Shown here piece by piece: positions 1-10,468 of a stretch of DNA of 64,000 nucleotides; the stretch's first letter is position 1; the number at the start of each line of letters is the position of its first letter. The notes beneath the pieces are model-generated. The model was not told the DNA's origin. It did no database searches and saw nothing but the letters and a program-made list of their open reading frames with translations. A program made the position numbers and the translations under genes. Where the stretch lies: NCBI GenBank assembly GCA_964392245.1, contig CAYMOX010000018.1, positions 1-64,000 of the forward strand. The letters are read 5' to 3'. The stretch comes from JAAUUJ01 sp964392245 (GTDB lineage: Bacteria > Cyanobacteriota > Cyanobacteriia > Thermostichales > Thermostichaceae).

Positions 1-48
1 TGTAAATTTGGTCTAGACACGCTCAAGCGCATTTTTAGAATGAAATAG
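1..48 (+). other. 3' tail of an unidentified upstream reading frame
   Basis: An open frame enters from the left edge and stops at TAG 46-48. Its last residues include the string KFGLDTLKRIF. The basic, hydrophobic tail resembles the C-terminal end of some IS transposases, which would fit the broken start of the next gene. The fragment is too short to assign. It is in the same frame as the following GGDEF gene but separated from it by the stop. Confidence 0.25.
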
Positions 49-156
49 CCCTGGACACAACAGAAGACAAAACTTACAGGGCAAATCAAAGAGCTAGAAG
101 CAAAACTGGAAGATTCTATAAGGCATTCTGAGTCTATCAAAGCCCAGATTGAAAAG

Positions 157-726
157 ATGAAGCAGCAATTCCACTCTGAGATCAACGATCTGGAAATGCT
201 TCTGGAAACGACAACGGAGCATGGCGATGCAATGATGAACCGAGACAGTATGACGGGCTTACTGAATCACAGTGCGCTTGTGGATGACCTGGCCCATGCA
301 CTCGATAAAGCTCATCGCCGAGCTGACTCTCTGGTATTCGCCATGTTTGACCTCGATCACTTCAAGTTAATCAACGATACTTATGGTCATCCTGTTGGTG
401 ATCTCGTAATCAAAACTCTGGCTGCCTTTCTTAATGATCGCCTACCCCAGGGCAGTAGTATCGGTCGCTATGGGGGTGAAGAGTTTGCAGCAATTTTGCC
501 AAATACTAATAGCGATTCTGCTAACAATATACTTGCAAAGATCTGTAGAGACTTCAGTCAATTATGTCATGAATCCGTCTCAGGATGTTTTCATGTCACT
601 TTTAGCTGTGGCTTAGCTGATTTTCCTGCGTACAAGTCCTTGACTGAATTGGTAAATGCGGCAGATCAAGCAGTGTACAAGGCTAAGACTCAAGGCAGAA
701 ATCAGGTTGTGATCGCTGAACAGTAA
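157..726 (+). CDS. GGDEF diguanylate cyclase, probably 5'-truncated
   Basis: This protein has the fold of diguanylate cyclases, which make the second messenger c-di-GMP from two GTP. A coiled-coil start (about residues 1-25) leads into a GGDEF domain. The domain contains the DxLT-like entry DSMTGLLN, the metal-binding FDLDHFKLIND and an intact RYGGEEF active site. I see no RxxD inhibitory site just before GGEEF. The first ATG is at 157, but the same frame is open back to 49 and continues the heptad pattern there with no ATG, GTG or TTG. The natural protein therefore probably began further upstream and has lost its sensor part. At 189 residues it is little more than a bare cyclase domain. Whether it is expressed from ATG 157 is unknown. 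Confidence 0.75.
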   Translation: MKQQFHSEINDLEMLLETTTEHGDAMMNRDSMTGLLNHSALVDDLAHALDKAHRRADSLVFAMFDLDHFKLINDTYGHPVGDLVIKTLAAFLNDRLPQGSSIGRYGGEEFAAILPNTNSDSANNILAKICRDFSQLCHESVSGCFHVTFSCGLADFPAYKSLTELVNAADQAVYKAKTQGRNQVVIAEQ

Positions 727-861
727 TTGAGTTGTTCAGTCCGGTGCTTTTTCACGAAAGTCTTTGATCAGCTTTTTTCCTGAGGCAGAGCTGCCAGGGT
801 TGAAGGCCGTGTTTCGATCTGAGGCGTTACCATTAGGAACATCGAGTTAGTCTCAGCCACT

Positions 862-3688
<2,827 letters not shown>

Positions 3689-3696
<8 letters not shown>

Positions 3697-4318
3697 AAGC
3701 TCCAACCGCGTAAGCCCGGACAAATGCCTGGACCTGCTGATCCAGAAATTCTTGCATATTCAGAGGTCGGGTGGTGATCCCCCCTAACTTGTACTGGTGC
3801 AAAAGCACCCACAATACCGGACTCACTAGCATCAGGGCGGCCTGGCGCCGATCACACTCCCGCAGTTCGCCCTTGTTCTGGTGTTCCTCTAGGCGAGTTT
3901 CGACAGCCTCCAGGGTTGGTTCCCACATCAGCGTGAGATAGGCCGGACCCATCTCCTGATGTCCCATGCCTTCAGTTAACCCAATCGCATGCAGATTACC
4001 CACCCCCTAGTGAAATCCATCCACGAGATCATCCAGGTAATTTCGCAACGATTCAGCCAGGGAAGCTTGCGGTTGTCTAGCATGCTGTAAATACTCCTCT
4101 CCCTCGCGGCAAGCTTTCTCCAGCAGGCTGATTACCAGCCCATCCCGATTGCCAAAGTAATGGCGCAGGGTTGGTGTAGTCACGCCAGCAGCTTCTGCCA
4201 GGGTACTAAGACTGGCCAGTTAAGACTTGGGGCGAGCCAATGCATCCAACATGGAATCCAGCAACCGATCCCGCCGTTCCTCATAATCTGGTGCGCGATA
4301 GCCCCTGGGCTTGGCCAT
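3689..4318 (-). pseudogene. TetR-family regulator, broken by two stop codons
   Basis: Read from ATG 4318 the frame runs 209 codons without a frameshift to a normal stop at 3689. It is interrupted by TAA at 4222-4220 (codon 33) and TAG at 4009-4007 (codon 104). The start MAKPRGYRAPDYEERRDRLL and the helix-turn-helix part LAEAAGVTTPTLRHYFGNRD are typical of TetR repressors, and the total length is that of the family. The first stop falls just before the helix-turn-helix, so no DNA-binding protein can be made without readthrough. Both stops being substitutions rather than indels suggests recent loss. The regulated target is unknown; no transporter gene lies beside it. Confidence 0.85.
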
Positions 4319-4374
4319 TCATCCGGTGTGCAGTGTTTGCATAGCTTGGGATCTTAGCAAAGTTATGACCAGAG

Positions 4375-4746
4375 TTAACGGCGCTGCTGAGATGTGATCC
4401 GCAACCGACTCAGATCATAGTCCTGATCCAGTAGCCGTCTCAGAATTCCCTCAAAAACAACTGAACTGAGAGTAGGCTGGCGGCTGAGAATAAATAAACC
4501 CGTGCGCTGAGGATTACTGACCACTGCGTACTGATAACTCTCGGCGTCCAGGTCTATGATCCAGTAGGGCTCCTCAAAGCTACTTCCTTCAAACGTAAGT
4601 GCTAACTTGGCATTGGTTTCGGAGTCCGTAACTCTACCCACAGCTCTGGCCTCCCGCTCAAACCCCTGAAATCGGCGGACTTTACACTCATTCAGGATCC
4701 CCAGTCTGTTATCAGGTTGCAGGGTATAAGTTGCTGTGGTGCCCAC
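4375..4746 (-). pseudogene. Lipocalin (Blc/apolipoprotein D type), 5' part lost
   Basis: The 123 readable residues carry the central and C-terminal lipocalin pattern: GTTATYTLQPDNRLGILNEC, a conserved YWIIDLDAESYQYAVV strand and the RTGLFILSRQP motif. Blc-type lipocalins are small outer-membrane or periplasmic carriers of lipids or pigments. Upstream the frame continues as RYPAYFSIG, then a TGA at 4749-4747 exactly where the family has Cys in the pattern GCVGTTATY. Further upstream I see no GxWYEIA motif and no start. The gene therefore lacks its N-terminal third and has a nonsense codon at a conserved Cys. A possible displaced N-terminus lies at 6214-6561. Confidence 0.7.
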
Positions 4747-4871
4747 TCACCCAATGGAAAAATAGGCAGGATAACGGTGAAGTGCAGGGGCGGCAGATCA
4801 GCTCGAAATCACCACCAGGAATTTTGACCGTCCTCTGCCACACAGTGTTGGCTGGCTGGCTATGGGTGCTA

Positions 4872-5291
4872 CTACTTTGCTCTCAGACGTAACTCGAAAG
4901 CAAAATCAGCACGATAGAAACACACATCAAATTCAGCAAAAAAATTCATGTGGCCCAAGATCAATGGTGCGTCTCTTGATTGTGTCCAGGCAAATGCAAG
5001 CAATACTGGAGGAAATTCAGCAACAGTACCTGATAGCACCAGCCCTCGTGCTTCCATCTGAGCCAAGTTACCGCTTAATTGGATGGGTACTGTCTGCTGT
5101 TCCCAGACTGCCCCCAGTTGTAAGCCCACTTCATAAGGTAATACATTGACGCTTGCACCAGTGTCTAGCAAAGCCATTAACTTTAGAGAGTGATCTCTAT
5201 AGCTCAGCGTCATTGGCAGATAGGGCATTACACTGGACAGCCCGATATTGTTAGTGCGTTTGATGAAAGGAAATCGATGACCGTTAAGCAT
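4872..5291 (-). CDS. Retropepsin-like aspartyl protease domain protein
   Basis: A 139-residue single-domain protein with the aspartyl protease signature LLDTGASVNVLP (about residues 41-52) and a second conserved block PLILGHMNFFAEFDVCF near the C-terminus. Single-domain retropepsin-like proteins act as dimers, each subunit giving one Asp. No signal peptide is seen, so a cytoplasmic location is likely. Its start ATG at 5291 overlaps the end of the upstream small gene by 8 bases (ATGCTTAA), so the two are co-translated. Substrate and role are unknown. Lengths and arrangement look intact, unlike several neighbours. Confidence 0.7.
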   Translation of the reverse strand: MLNGHRFPFIKRTNNIGLSSVMPYLPMTLSYRDHSLKLMALLDTGASVNVLPYEVGLQLGAVWEQQTVPIQLSGNLAQMEARGLVLSGTVAEFPPVLLAFAWTQSRDAPLILGHMNFFAEFDVCFYRADFAFELRLRAK

Positions 5292-5544
5292 TTCCCTCTT
5301 GCCTTGCTGTCACTAGAAGTTCAGAGAGGGTTTGGGCGGCTTCATCAGCATCATAGGGCGACCAAACAACTGCTTCAGTGGCTTCTAACTGTTTTAATAA
5401 TAAATTTTCTTGAGTTTGAATCTCAGGTGTTTGTAGTTCATAGCCTTCCTCTTTGGCTACTGCAAGCAGAAGAAAATGAATCAGGCGTAACTTATCTTGG
5501 TGTGACAACTGAGCAACAGTAGGAAGCAGTTCATTTAAAGGCAT
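5284..5544 (-). CDS. Small hypothetical protein, partner of the retropepsin-like gene
   Basis: Eighty-six residues, acidic and helical, starting MPLNELLPTVAQLSHQDKLR. The opening resembles the dimerising helix-turn-helix segments of antitoxin-like small proteins, but I do not recognise a family. It ends inside the start of the retropepsin-like gene (8-base overlap), so the two form one translational unit. The pairing suggests it is a partner, regulator or substrate of the protease; that is inference from position only. Confidence 0.6.
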   Translation of the reverse strand: MPLNELLPTVAQLSHQDKLRLIHFLLLAVAKEEGYELQTPEIQTQENLLLKQLEATEAVVWSPYDADEAAQTLSELLVTARQEGNA

Positions 5545-5643
5545 ATCACTACTCTCATGTGGAGATATGAATAATTTGAAGTTGGAAGGAGAACAGATTA
5601 GCTTCTAAAACCGCATTTTAAGGATAGGAATACGCACACATGC

Positions 5644-6175
5644 TTATTTCATTGAAATGTCATCAAGTGGTTTGATAAAGTCAACCTCCATTGCCCTCCG
5701 ACCAGCAGGATTGTAAGCATTCTTGAATGCCCCACATTTCAACTATTCAATGCCGTCGATAGGCGACACTTGCCAGGGGTATAAAATCTCTGTCTCCAGA
5801 GAGAATAGCTAAATCCATCACCTCTGATGCAGTACAAATAATTTCAGTCACTTGAGCAACAAGCTCTGTATCAACAGCTTTCTCTTCGTTCATTGCATTG
5901 CGGTTATGCACTGTTACTGAGAAGCCATTTTCTTTCGCAGCTTGCCAGACAGTATCATTTTGTGAGGGTCTTGATCCTACAAGCACAGCATGTGGAACGG
6001 TTCTGCCATCTGAAACTGCCAGCAGTAACTTTCCAAAATCGATGCGCCAAGATGGATCTTGTGGATCTCTATCAGTAGGGCTTTGCTTAACTATGCCCTT
6101 CATTTTGGCACTGAATTTCTGGCTTTCAATAAAGACATTTGAATTATCTACAACAACAACGACTTTGTTAGCCAT
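5644..6175 (-). pseudogene. NYN-domain protein with a broken 3' end
   Basis: NYN proteins are PIN-like nucleases. The N-terminal 142 residues read normally: VVVVVDNSNVFIES with the first acidic site, then LAILSGDRDFIPL with the later Asp pair. After SVAYRRH the frame meets TGA at 5749-5747. In another frame the expected family C-terminus resumes (CGAFKNAYNPAGRRAMEVDF, then FIKPLDDISMK) and ends at TAA 5646-5644. An indel and a stop around 5725-5750 have therefore cut off about 35 residues. The remaining part could still fold, but the gene looks decayed. No operon partner is evident. Confidence 0.7.
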
Positions 6176-6213
6176 ATATGACCTCGAACATCAGGCAGTG
6201 TAAATAGTCTAGC

Positions 6214-6561
6214 TTAGCCCCCTGCAACATGAGGGTTGTCCCAACCATAACTGCCCTCGATTTTAATAGACAAATTTAGGGGACTGTCCTCACCAAGATA
6301 TAAAGCCGCCCAACTAGCGATTTCGTCCCAGAGTCCTTGATATCTATCGAGATCGACAAAATCAACAACTTCAGGAGGGCGAACTACCTGCAGACTCACC
6401 TCAGAAGATCCTGTAACTGAAGCAGGTTCCATTGTCACTGAAGAGGTTGTCAATGATTGTTCTCCGCATGCAGAAATACCCAGGAGAGAAATTACACTTA
6501 AATTGACTAACCAGGAAGCAAAACTCACCAAGTCACTTACTACCTGAGCAATACGCATCAA
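6214..6561 (-). CDS. Small putative lipoprotein of unknown function
   Basis: A 115-residue protein with a hydrophobic N-terminus ending in the lipobox-like ISAC (Cys about residue 32), so probable export and lipid anchoring. A Ser/Thr/Val-rich linker follows, then a short domain containing VDLDRYQGLWDEIASW. That string resembles the GxWYEIA entry of lipocalins, but the rest (EDSPLNLSIKIEGSYGWDN) does not follow the lipocalin fold. It is either a small unrelated lipoprotein or a displaced lipocalin N-terminus. It reads in the same direction as the broken lipocalin at 4375-4746 and lies upstream of it. Confidence 0.45.
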   Translation of the reverse strand: MMRIAQVVSDLVSFASWLVNLSVISLLGISACGEQSLTTSSVTMEPASVTGSSEVSLQVVRPPEVVDFVDLDRYQGLWDEIASWAALYLGEDSPLNLSIKIEGSYGWDNPHVAGG

Positions 6562-6739
6562 GCCTACTCAATTCTATTTAGATTTACTCTAGAAGCCTAA
6601 GCCAAATCCAGACCCATACCTGATCTAGACGCAATCGTATCCTAGTCCATACAGGAATTGAAGCCGATTCTACTTGAGGCTGGATAATAGTGTTATCGTA
6701 AATAGGTCTATCAACTGTCTGTCACTGATCACAGAAGTG

Positions 6740-7378
6740 CTATTGAATTGTTGCTAATTCAGTAAAAGTTAGGTTCAGCAACCCATAGAAGGGCCAGTCG
6801 GGGTGATCGAAGTGCCACCATTCGGGATCAAAGAGCAGAAACCCCTGGGTTGTCATGACCTGTTGCAAGAGATCACGATTGGCGCGTTCAGTGGGCGAAC
6901 CTCCGGTGTAGTGAATATGGGATCGCTCAGTCATCTCATCAAATTCACTGGGCATCGGAAGAGCTTCCCCTGTTTTGCGGTCACACAAGGTGAGATCGAC
7001 TGCACAGCCACGGTTATGACGGGATCCTCGGGCTGGATTCGCCAGAAAAAGATGTTTCTCGCTCGAGGTTTCATTCCAAAAAGTATGGGTAACTTCCCAG
7101 GGACGGTAGCCATCAAAGATCAACAGTCCCAGGCCTTGGTTTTCCAAAGAGTGATGAGCACGGATCAGAGCAGCAGCAGCGGAGGCCTGTAAAAAGGCTC
7201 TAGCTTCGGGATAAACCGGTCGGCCTAGAAAATTATTTGCTGTGGCATAGCGGATATCCAGATGTAGAGTGGGCTCAAGTTTAATCAGCTCTAGCAGTTC
7301 AGGAGATCGGGAGGGCTGAGGTTGACTGGCCTGAACCTGTTCAAACGTGAGTGAAGGTGAGCTGCGATCCTGTGACAT
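6740..7378 (-). CDS. ddpX: D-alanyl-D-alanine dipeptidase (VanX/DdpX, peptidase M15D)
   Basis: Zinc dipeptidase that hydrolyses D-Ala-D-Ala. In cyanobacteria it probably recycles peptidoglycan fragments; resistance need not be involved. All hallmark residues are present: R92 in YRPW, the SRHNRGCAVDL block with H121 and D128, and DPEWWHF with catalytic E186 and zinc ligand H189. The length of 212 residues is normal. No signal peptide is seen, so it is cytoplasmic. It stands alone, without vanHA genes, which argues against a glycopeptide-resistance operon. Confidence 0.9.
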   Translation of the reverse strand: MSQDRSSPSLTFEQVQASQPQPSRSPELLELIKLEPTLHLDIRYATANNFLGRPVYPEARAFLQASAAAALIRAHHSLENQGLGLLIFDGYRPWEVTHTFWNETSSEKHLFLANPARGSRHNRGCAVDLTLCDRKTGEALPMPSEFDEMTERSHIHYTGGSPTERANRDLLQQVMTTQGFLLFDPEWWHFDHPDWPFYGLLNLTFTELATIQ

Positions 7379-7730
7379 GAGAAAGGAAACCCAATAATGT
7401 TATGTCCTGGGCACAATTACAGTATTTCCCTCGCGATGATTATACTGGAACCCCATGGCCAGTCCAGTGTTCTATCTCCGATCTCAATATCCTTGTAGTG
7501 CGTTAATCGATAATCAGACCATCCCAGTTCATCTTTGCTCTTTCTGTATTCATATTCAACCCACCCTCTCAACCTATACAGATTTCCGATATCCTCATAA
7601 TATGAGATCCGATTTCTGCCTCATTAAATAGAGAGTTCCTTTTGATGGGTGAAAGTAAACCCAGGAGAATCAGTTTAAAGGACTCAAAGCTCCTGACTTC
7701 TGGATAGACCGGAAGTGATATCCACACCAG
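7379..7730. other. Intergenic stretch with a transposase fossil
   Basis: This 352-base gap between the dipeptidase and HD-GYP genes carries no intact gene. Its middle holds a transposase remnant, annotated separately. The remainder shows no RNA gene, long inverted repeat or convincing promoter that I could recognise. Confidence 0.6.
7417..7620 (-). pseudogene. Transposase remnant, IS701/IS4-like
   Basis: An open stretch of 67 codons without a start, bounded by stops. It reads LYRLRGWVEYEYRKSKDELG and then WSDYRLTHYKDIE, which matches the C-terminal WVEYxFxxSKxELGWxDxRLT region of IS701-type transposases. After KDIE the reading departs from the family (expected WWE...), so the fossil is broken on both sides. 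No terminal repeats could be found. It marks an old insertion in the decayed 3.7-7.6 kb strip. Confidence 0.6.
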
Positions 7731-8753
7731 TTAGCCGTTGGGTAGCAGGGGTAAACATTCCCGCACAAACAGAAAAAACTGCTCCAGAAGCTGTGGATCC
7801 CGCCATCCCCGCTCTCCCTCCTGTTGCATGATCTCCAGGGCTTCCTCGGTGGTAAAGGCTCGCTTGTAAGGACGCTCTGAGGTGAGGGCGTCAAAAATAT
7901 CAATCAGCTGAAATACCCGGGCAATATATGGGATCTCTTCTCCCCGTAATTCATCCGGGTACCCACTCCCGTCCCAGCGCTCATGATGGGAGCGAATAAT
8001 GGGAAGCACTTCCTTCATGGTCCGCAGGGGCCTACAGATCTCTTCCCCAATCTGGACATGGGTTTTCATGATCTCCCATTCTTCGGGAGTATGCTTGCTT
8101 TTCTTACTCAAAATGGTATCTGGAATCCCGATTTTGCCGATGTCGTGCAGATATCCTCCCCAGCGCAGTGCCTTGATCGATTGGCGGGGCAGATCCAGGT
8201 AGCGACCAAACCGCACCCCCATATTCACCAGTCGCTCACAATGATCTCCGGTGGTGGGATCACGACTTTCCACACTGCGGGCAATGGCAAATAATACCTG
8301 AGCTGCGTGATCCAGATCCTCATTCAGCTGTTTTTGATGCACCAGAGAACGCACCCGGGCAATCAACTCAGCTTCATCAAAGGGCTTACTGAGAAAATCG
8401 TCGGCTCCCGCCTCAATACCTCGCAGGCGATTGCTATGGTCACTGGCGGCAGTGATGATCACAATGGGGATCAGGCGAGTATGCTCATCTAGCTTGAGAC
8501 GGCGGCAAACCTCGAAGCCATCCATCTCTGGCATCATCACATCCAGCAGGATCAGATCAGGATGCAGAGACTCAACAATCGCAAGCGCCTGGACACCGCC
8601 TTCTACTTCAGTGACACGGTACCCCAGCATGCGCAAAAGTTCCGCCAACAACATGCGGCTATGGGGTTGATCATCCACCACAATCAGATGACCGGAATCG
8701 GCAGTCTGAAAGGGCATGAAGGACTCAGGAACTGTGTGGGTGGCTACACTCAC
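7731..8753 (-). CDS. Response regulator with HD-GYP c-di-GMP phosphodiesterase domain
   Basis: RpfG-like two-domain protein of 340 residues. The receiver domain (about 20-140) has the VVDDQ acidic pair, the phospho-acceptor Asp in LILLDVMMP and the conserved Lys in FLSKPFD. The HD-GYP domain (about 155-335) has LHDIGKIGIPD and the HHERWDGSGYPDEL signature. The domain hydrolyses c-di-GMP under phosphorelay control, the opposite activity to the GGDEF gene at 157-726. The start is GTG at 8753; ATG 8717 is an alternative just before the receiver. No kinase is adjacent. Confidence 0.93.
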   Translation of the reverse strand: MSVATHTVPESFMPFQTADSGHLIVVDDQPHSRMLLAELLRMLGYRVTEVEGGVQALAIVESLHPDLILLDVMMPEMDGFEVCRRLKLDEHTRLIPIVIITAASDHSNRLRGIEAGADDFLSKPFDEAELIARVRSLVHQKQLNEDLDHAAQVLFAIARSVESRDPTTGDHCERLVNMGVRFGRYLDLPRQSIKALRWGGYLHDIGKIGIPDTILSKKSKHTPEEWEIMKTHVQIGEEICRPLRTMKEVLPIIRSHHERWDGSGYPDELRGEEIPYIARVFQLIDIFDALTSERPYKRAFTTEEALEIMQQEGERGWRDPQLLEQFFLFVRECLPLLPNG

Positions 8754-8974
8754 GAGCAGAGAGGGAAATCTATATGTAACAGACTAATCGCCTTTCTCAC
8801 CCGGGTCTATCCGGTGTAATACCGAAAATGGGAGCCAGGGCAGTAGCACATCTTGAAAAAAAACATTTGAGCTACGAGACGCTGTAAATACAAGACTCTT
8901 CCCAGGATAACCCTGGCATCTTCTATAGTGAATTCATAGAGGTTAGCACCGAGTCGCAACTTGTCAGGTGAGAA

Positions 8975-10438
8975 ATGCAAAAGATCAACGCTGGGATCCA
9001 TTGGCAGCTCATCATTTCCTCACTACAGTCAATCCTGGATGCCAAGCGCGTGGTCCATCAACCAGAAGAAGTGCTGGTGTACGAGTGTGATGGACTGGCC
9101 AGTTATCGTCAACAGCCTCAGGTAGTGGTTCTGCCTCGTTCTACAGAAGAAGTCGCAGCGATTGTAGCCCTTTGTCACCAGCACCAGATTCCGTTCGTCG
9201 CCCGCGGATCGGGAACCGGGCTTTCTGGAGGTGCCTTGCCCGTTGAGAACTGTGTCGTCATCGCCACCACCTTGATGAACCAGATCATGGAGATTGACTA
9301 CGATAACCAACGGGTTGTGGTGCAGCCAGGAGTGATCAATGCCTGGGTTACCCAAGCGGTGAGTGGAGCTGGATATTATTTTGCTCCCGATCCCTCCAGT
9401 CAGTCGGTTTGCTCTATCGGGGGCAATGTGGCTGAGAATTCAGGGGGGGTGCACTGCCTCAAGTATGGAGTGACCACCAATCATGTCCTGGGCTTAAAGG
9501 TTGTATTGCCAGACGGTGAGATCGTAACCCTGGGGGGCAAAGTGGCCGAATCACCTGGCCTGGACTGGGTGGGTCTCTTTGTGGGATCAGAGGGAACCCT
9601 CGGTATTGCTACGGAGATCACTCTGAAAATTTTACCCACACCCGAGCAGGTAAAGGTTCTCCTGGCTGATTTCCCTCAGATTGAAGCTGCAGGGGCCTCA
9701 GTATCAGACATTATTGCAGCGGGACTGATCCCAGCGGGCATGGAGATCATGGATAACTTCACCATCAACGCCGTCGAGGATGTTGTGGCGACCGGGTGCT
9801 ATCCCCGTGATGCAGGAGCGATCCTGCTGGTGGAGGTGGATGGTTTAGACGCAGATGTGGAGGTCTGTGAGGCCCGCATCCGCAGCATCTGTAAGCAGAA
9901 TGGCGCACGCCAGGTGCAAACGGCCTCCGATCCTGAAGCACGACAACGGATGTGGAAGGGTCGCAAGGCAGCATTCGCAGCCATGGGCAAGCTAAGCCCC
10001 AATTATTTTGTTCAGGATGGGGTGATCCCTCGTAGCCAGCTCCCTTACGTCCTGACTGAGATTCAAAGGCTAAGCCAGAACTATGGTTATCCTGTAGCCA
10101 ATGTCTTTCATGCTGGTGATGGCAATCTGCACCCATTAATCCTTTACGATGAGTCGGTTCCAGGAGCTTTAGCTCAGGTGGAGGCATTGGGAGGAGAGAT
10201 CCTCAAACTCTGTGTGCAGGTGGGGGGCAGTATCTCGGGTGAGCACGGGATTGGGGCCGACAAGCGCTGTTACATGCCAGAGATGTTTTCAACCGTGGAT
10301 CTGGAGACCATGCAATGGGTCCGCCAGGTGTTTGATCCCCTTGGCATTGCCAATCCCACCAAGATCTTTCCCTCCCCACGCACCTGTAGTGAGGCTGCCC
10401 ACTCTCACCACCACATCGAAGGAGTGGAAGTCTATTAA
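8975..10438 (+). CDS. glcD: FAD-linked glycolate/lactate oxidase subunit
   Basis: FAD-dependent 2-hydroxyacid dehydrogenase of the GlcD family, 487 residues. In cyanobacteria it oxidises photorespiratory glycolate (or D-lactate). The FAD-binding type 4 domain is clear (VVLPRSTEEVAAIV, then ARGSGTGLSGGA; later SIGGNVAENSGG and VGSEGTLGIATEIT). The C-terminal cap has NVFHAGDGNLHPLIL and GGSISGEHGIG. The ATG at 8975 follows a purine-rich AGGTGAG. No glcE or glcF lies beside it, as is usual in cyanobacteria. It converges on the NicO gene with only 30 bases between. Confidence 0.92.
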   Translation: MQKINAGIHWQLIISSLQSILDAKRVVHQPEEVLVYECDGLASYRQQPQVVVLPRSTEEVAAIVALCHQHQIPFVARGSGTGLSGGALPVENCVVIATTLMNQIMEIDYDNQRVVVQPGVINAWVTQAVSGAGYYFAPDPSSQSVCSIGGNVAENSGGVHCLKYGVTTNHVLGLKVVLPDGEIVTLGGKVAESPGLDWVGLFVGSEGTLGIATEITLKILPTPEQVKVLLADFPQIEAAGASVSDIIAAGLIPAGMEIMDNFTINAVEDVVATGCYPRDAGAILLVEVDGLDADVEVCEARIRSICKQNGARQVQTASDPEARQRMWKGRKAAFAAMGKLSPNYFVQDGVIPRSQLPYVLTEIQRLSQNYGYPVANVFHAGDGNLHPLILYDESVPGALAQVEALGGEILKLCVQVGGSISGEHGIGADKRCYMPEMFSTVDLETMQWVRQVFDPLGIANPTKIFPSPRTCSEAAHSHHHIEGVEVY

Positions 10439-10468
10439 TTATTTAGGATATATGGATCTGAGTATCCC

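Noticed and set aside
6740..7378. VanX as evidence of a glycopeptide-resistance cassette
   Set aside because: No vanH, vanA or vanRS genes nearby; DdpX-type dipeptidases are common in bacteria for cell-wall recycling.
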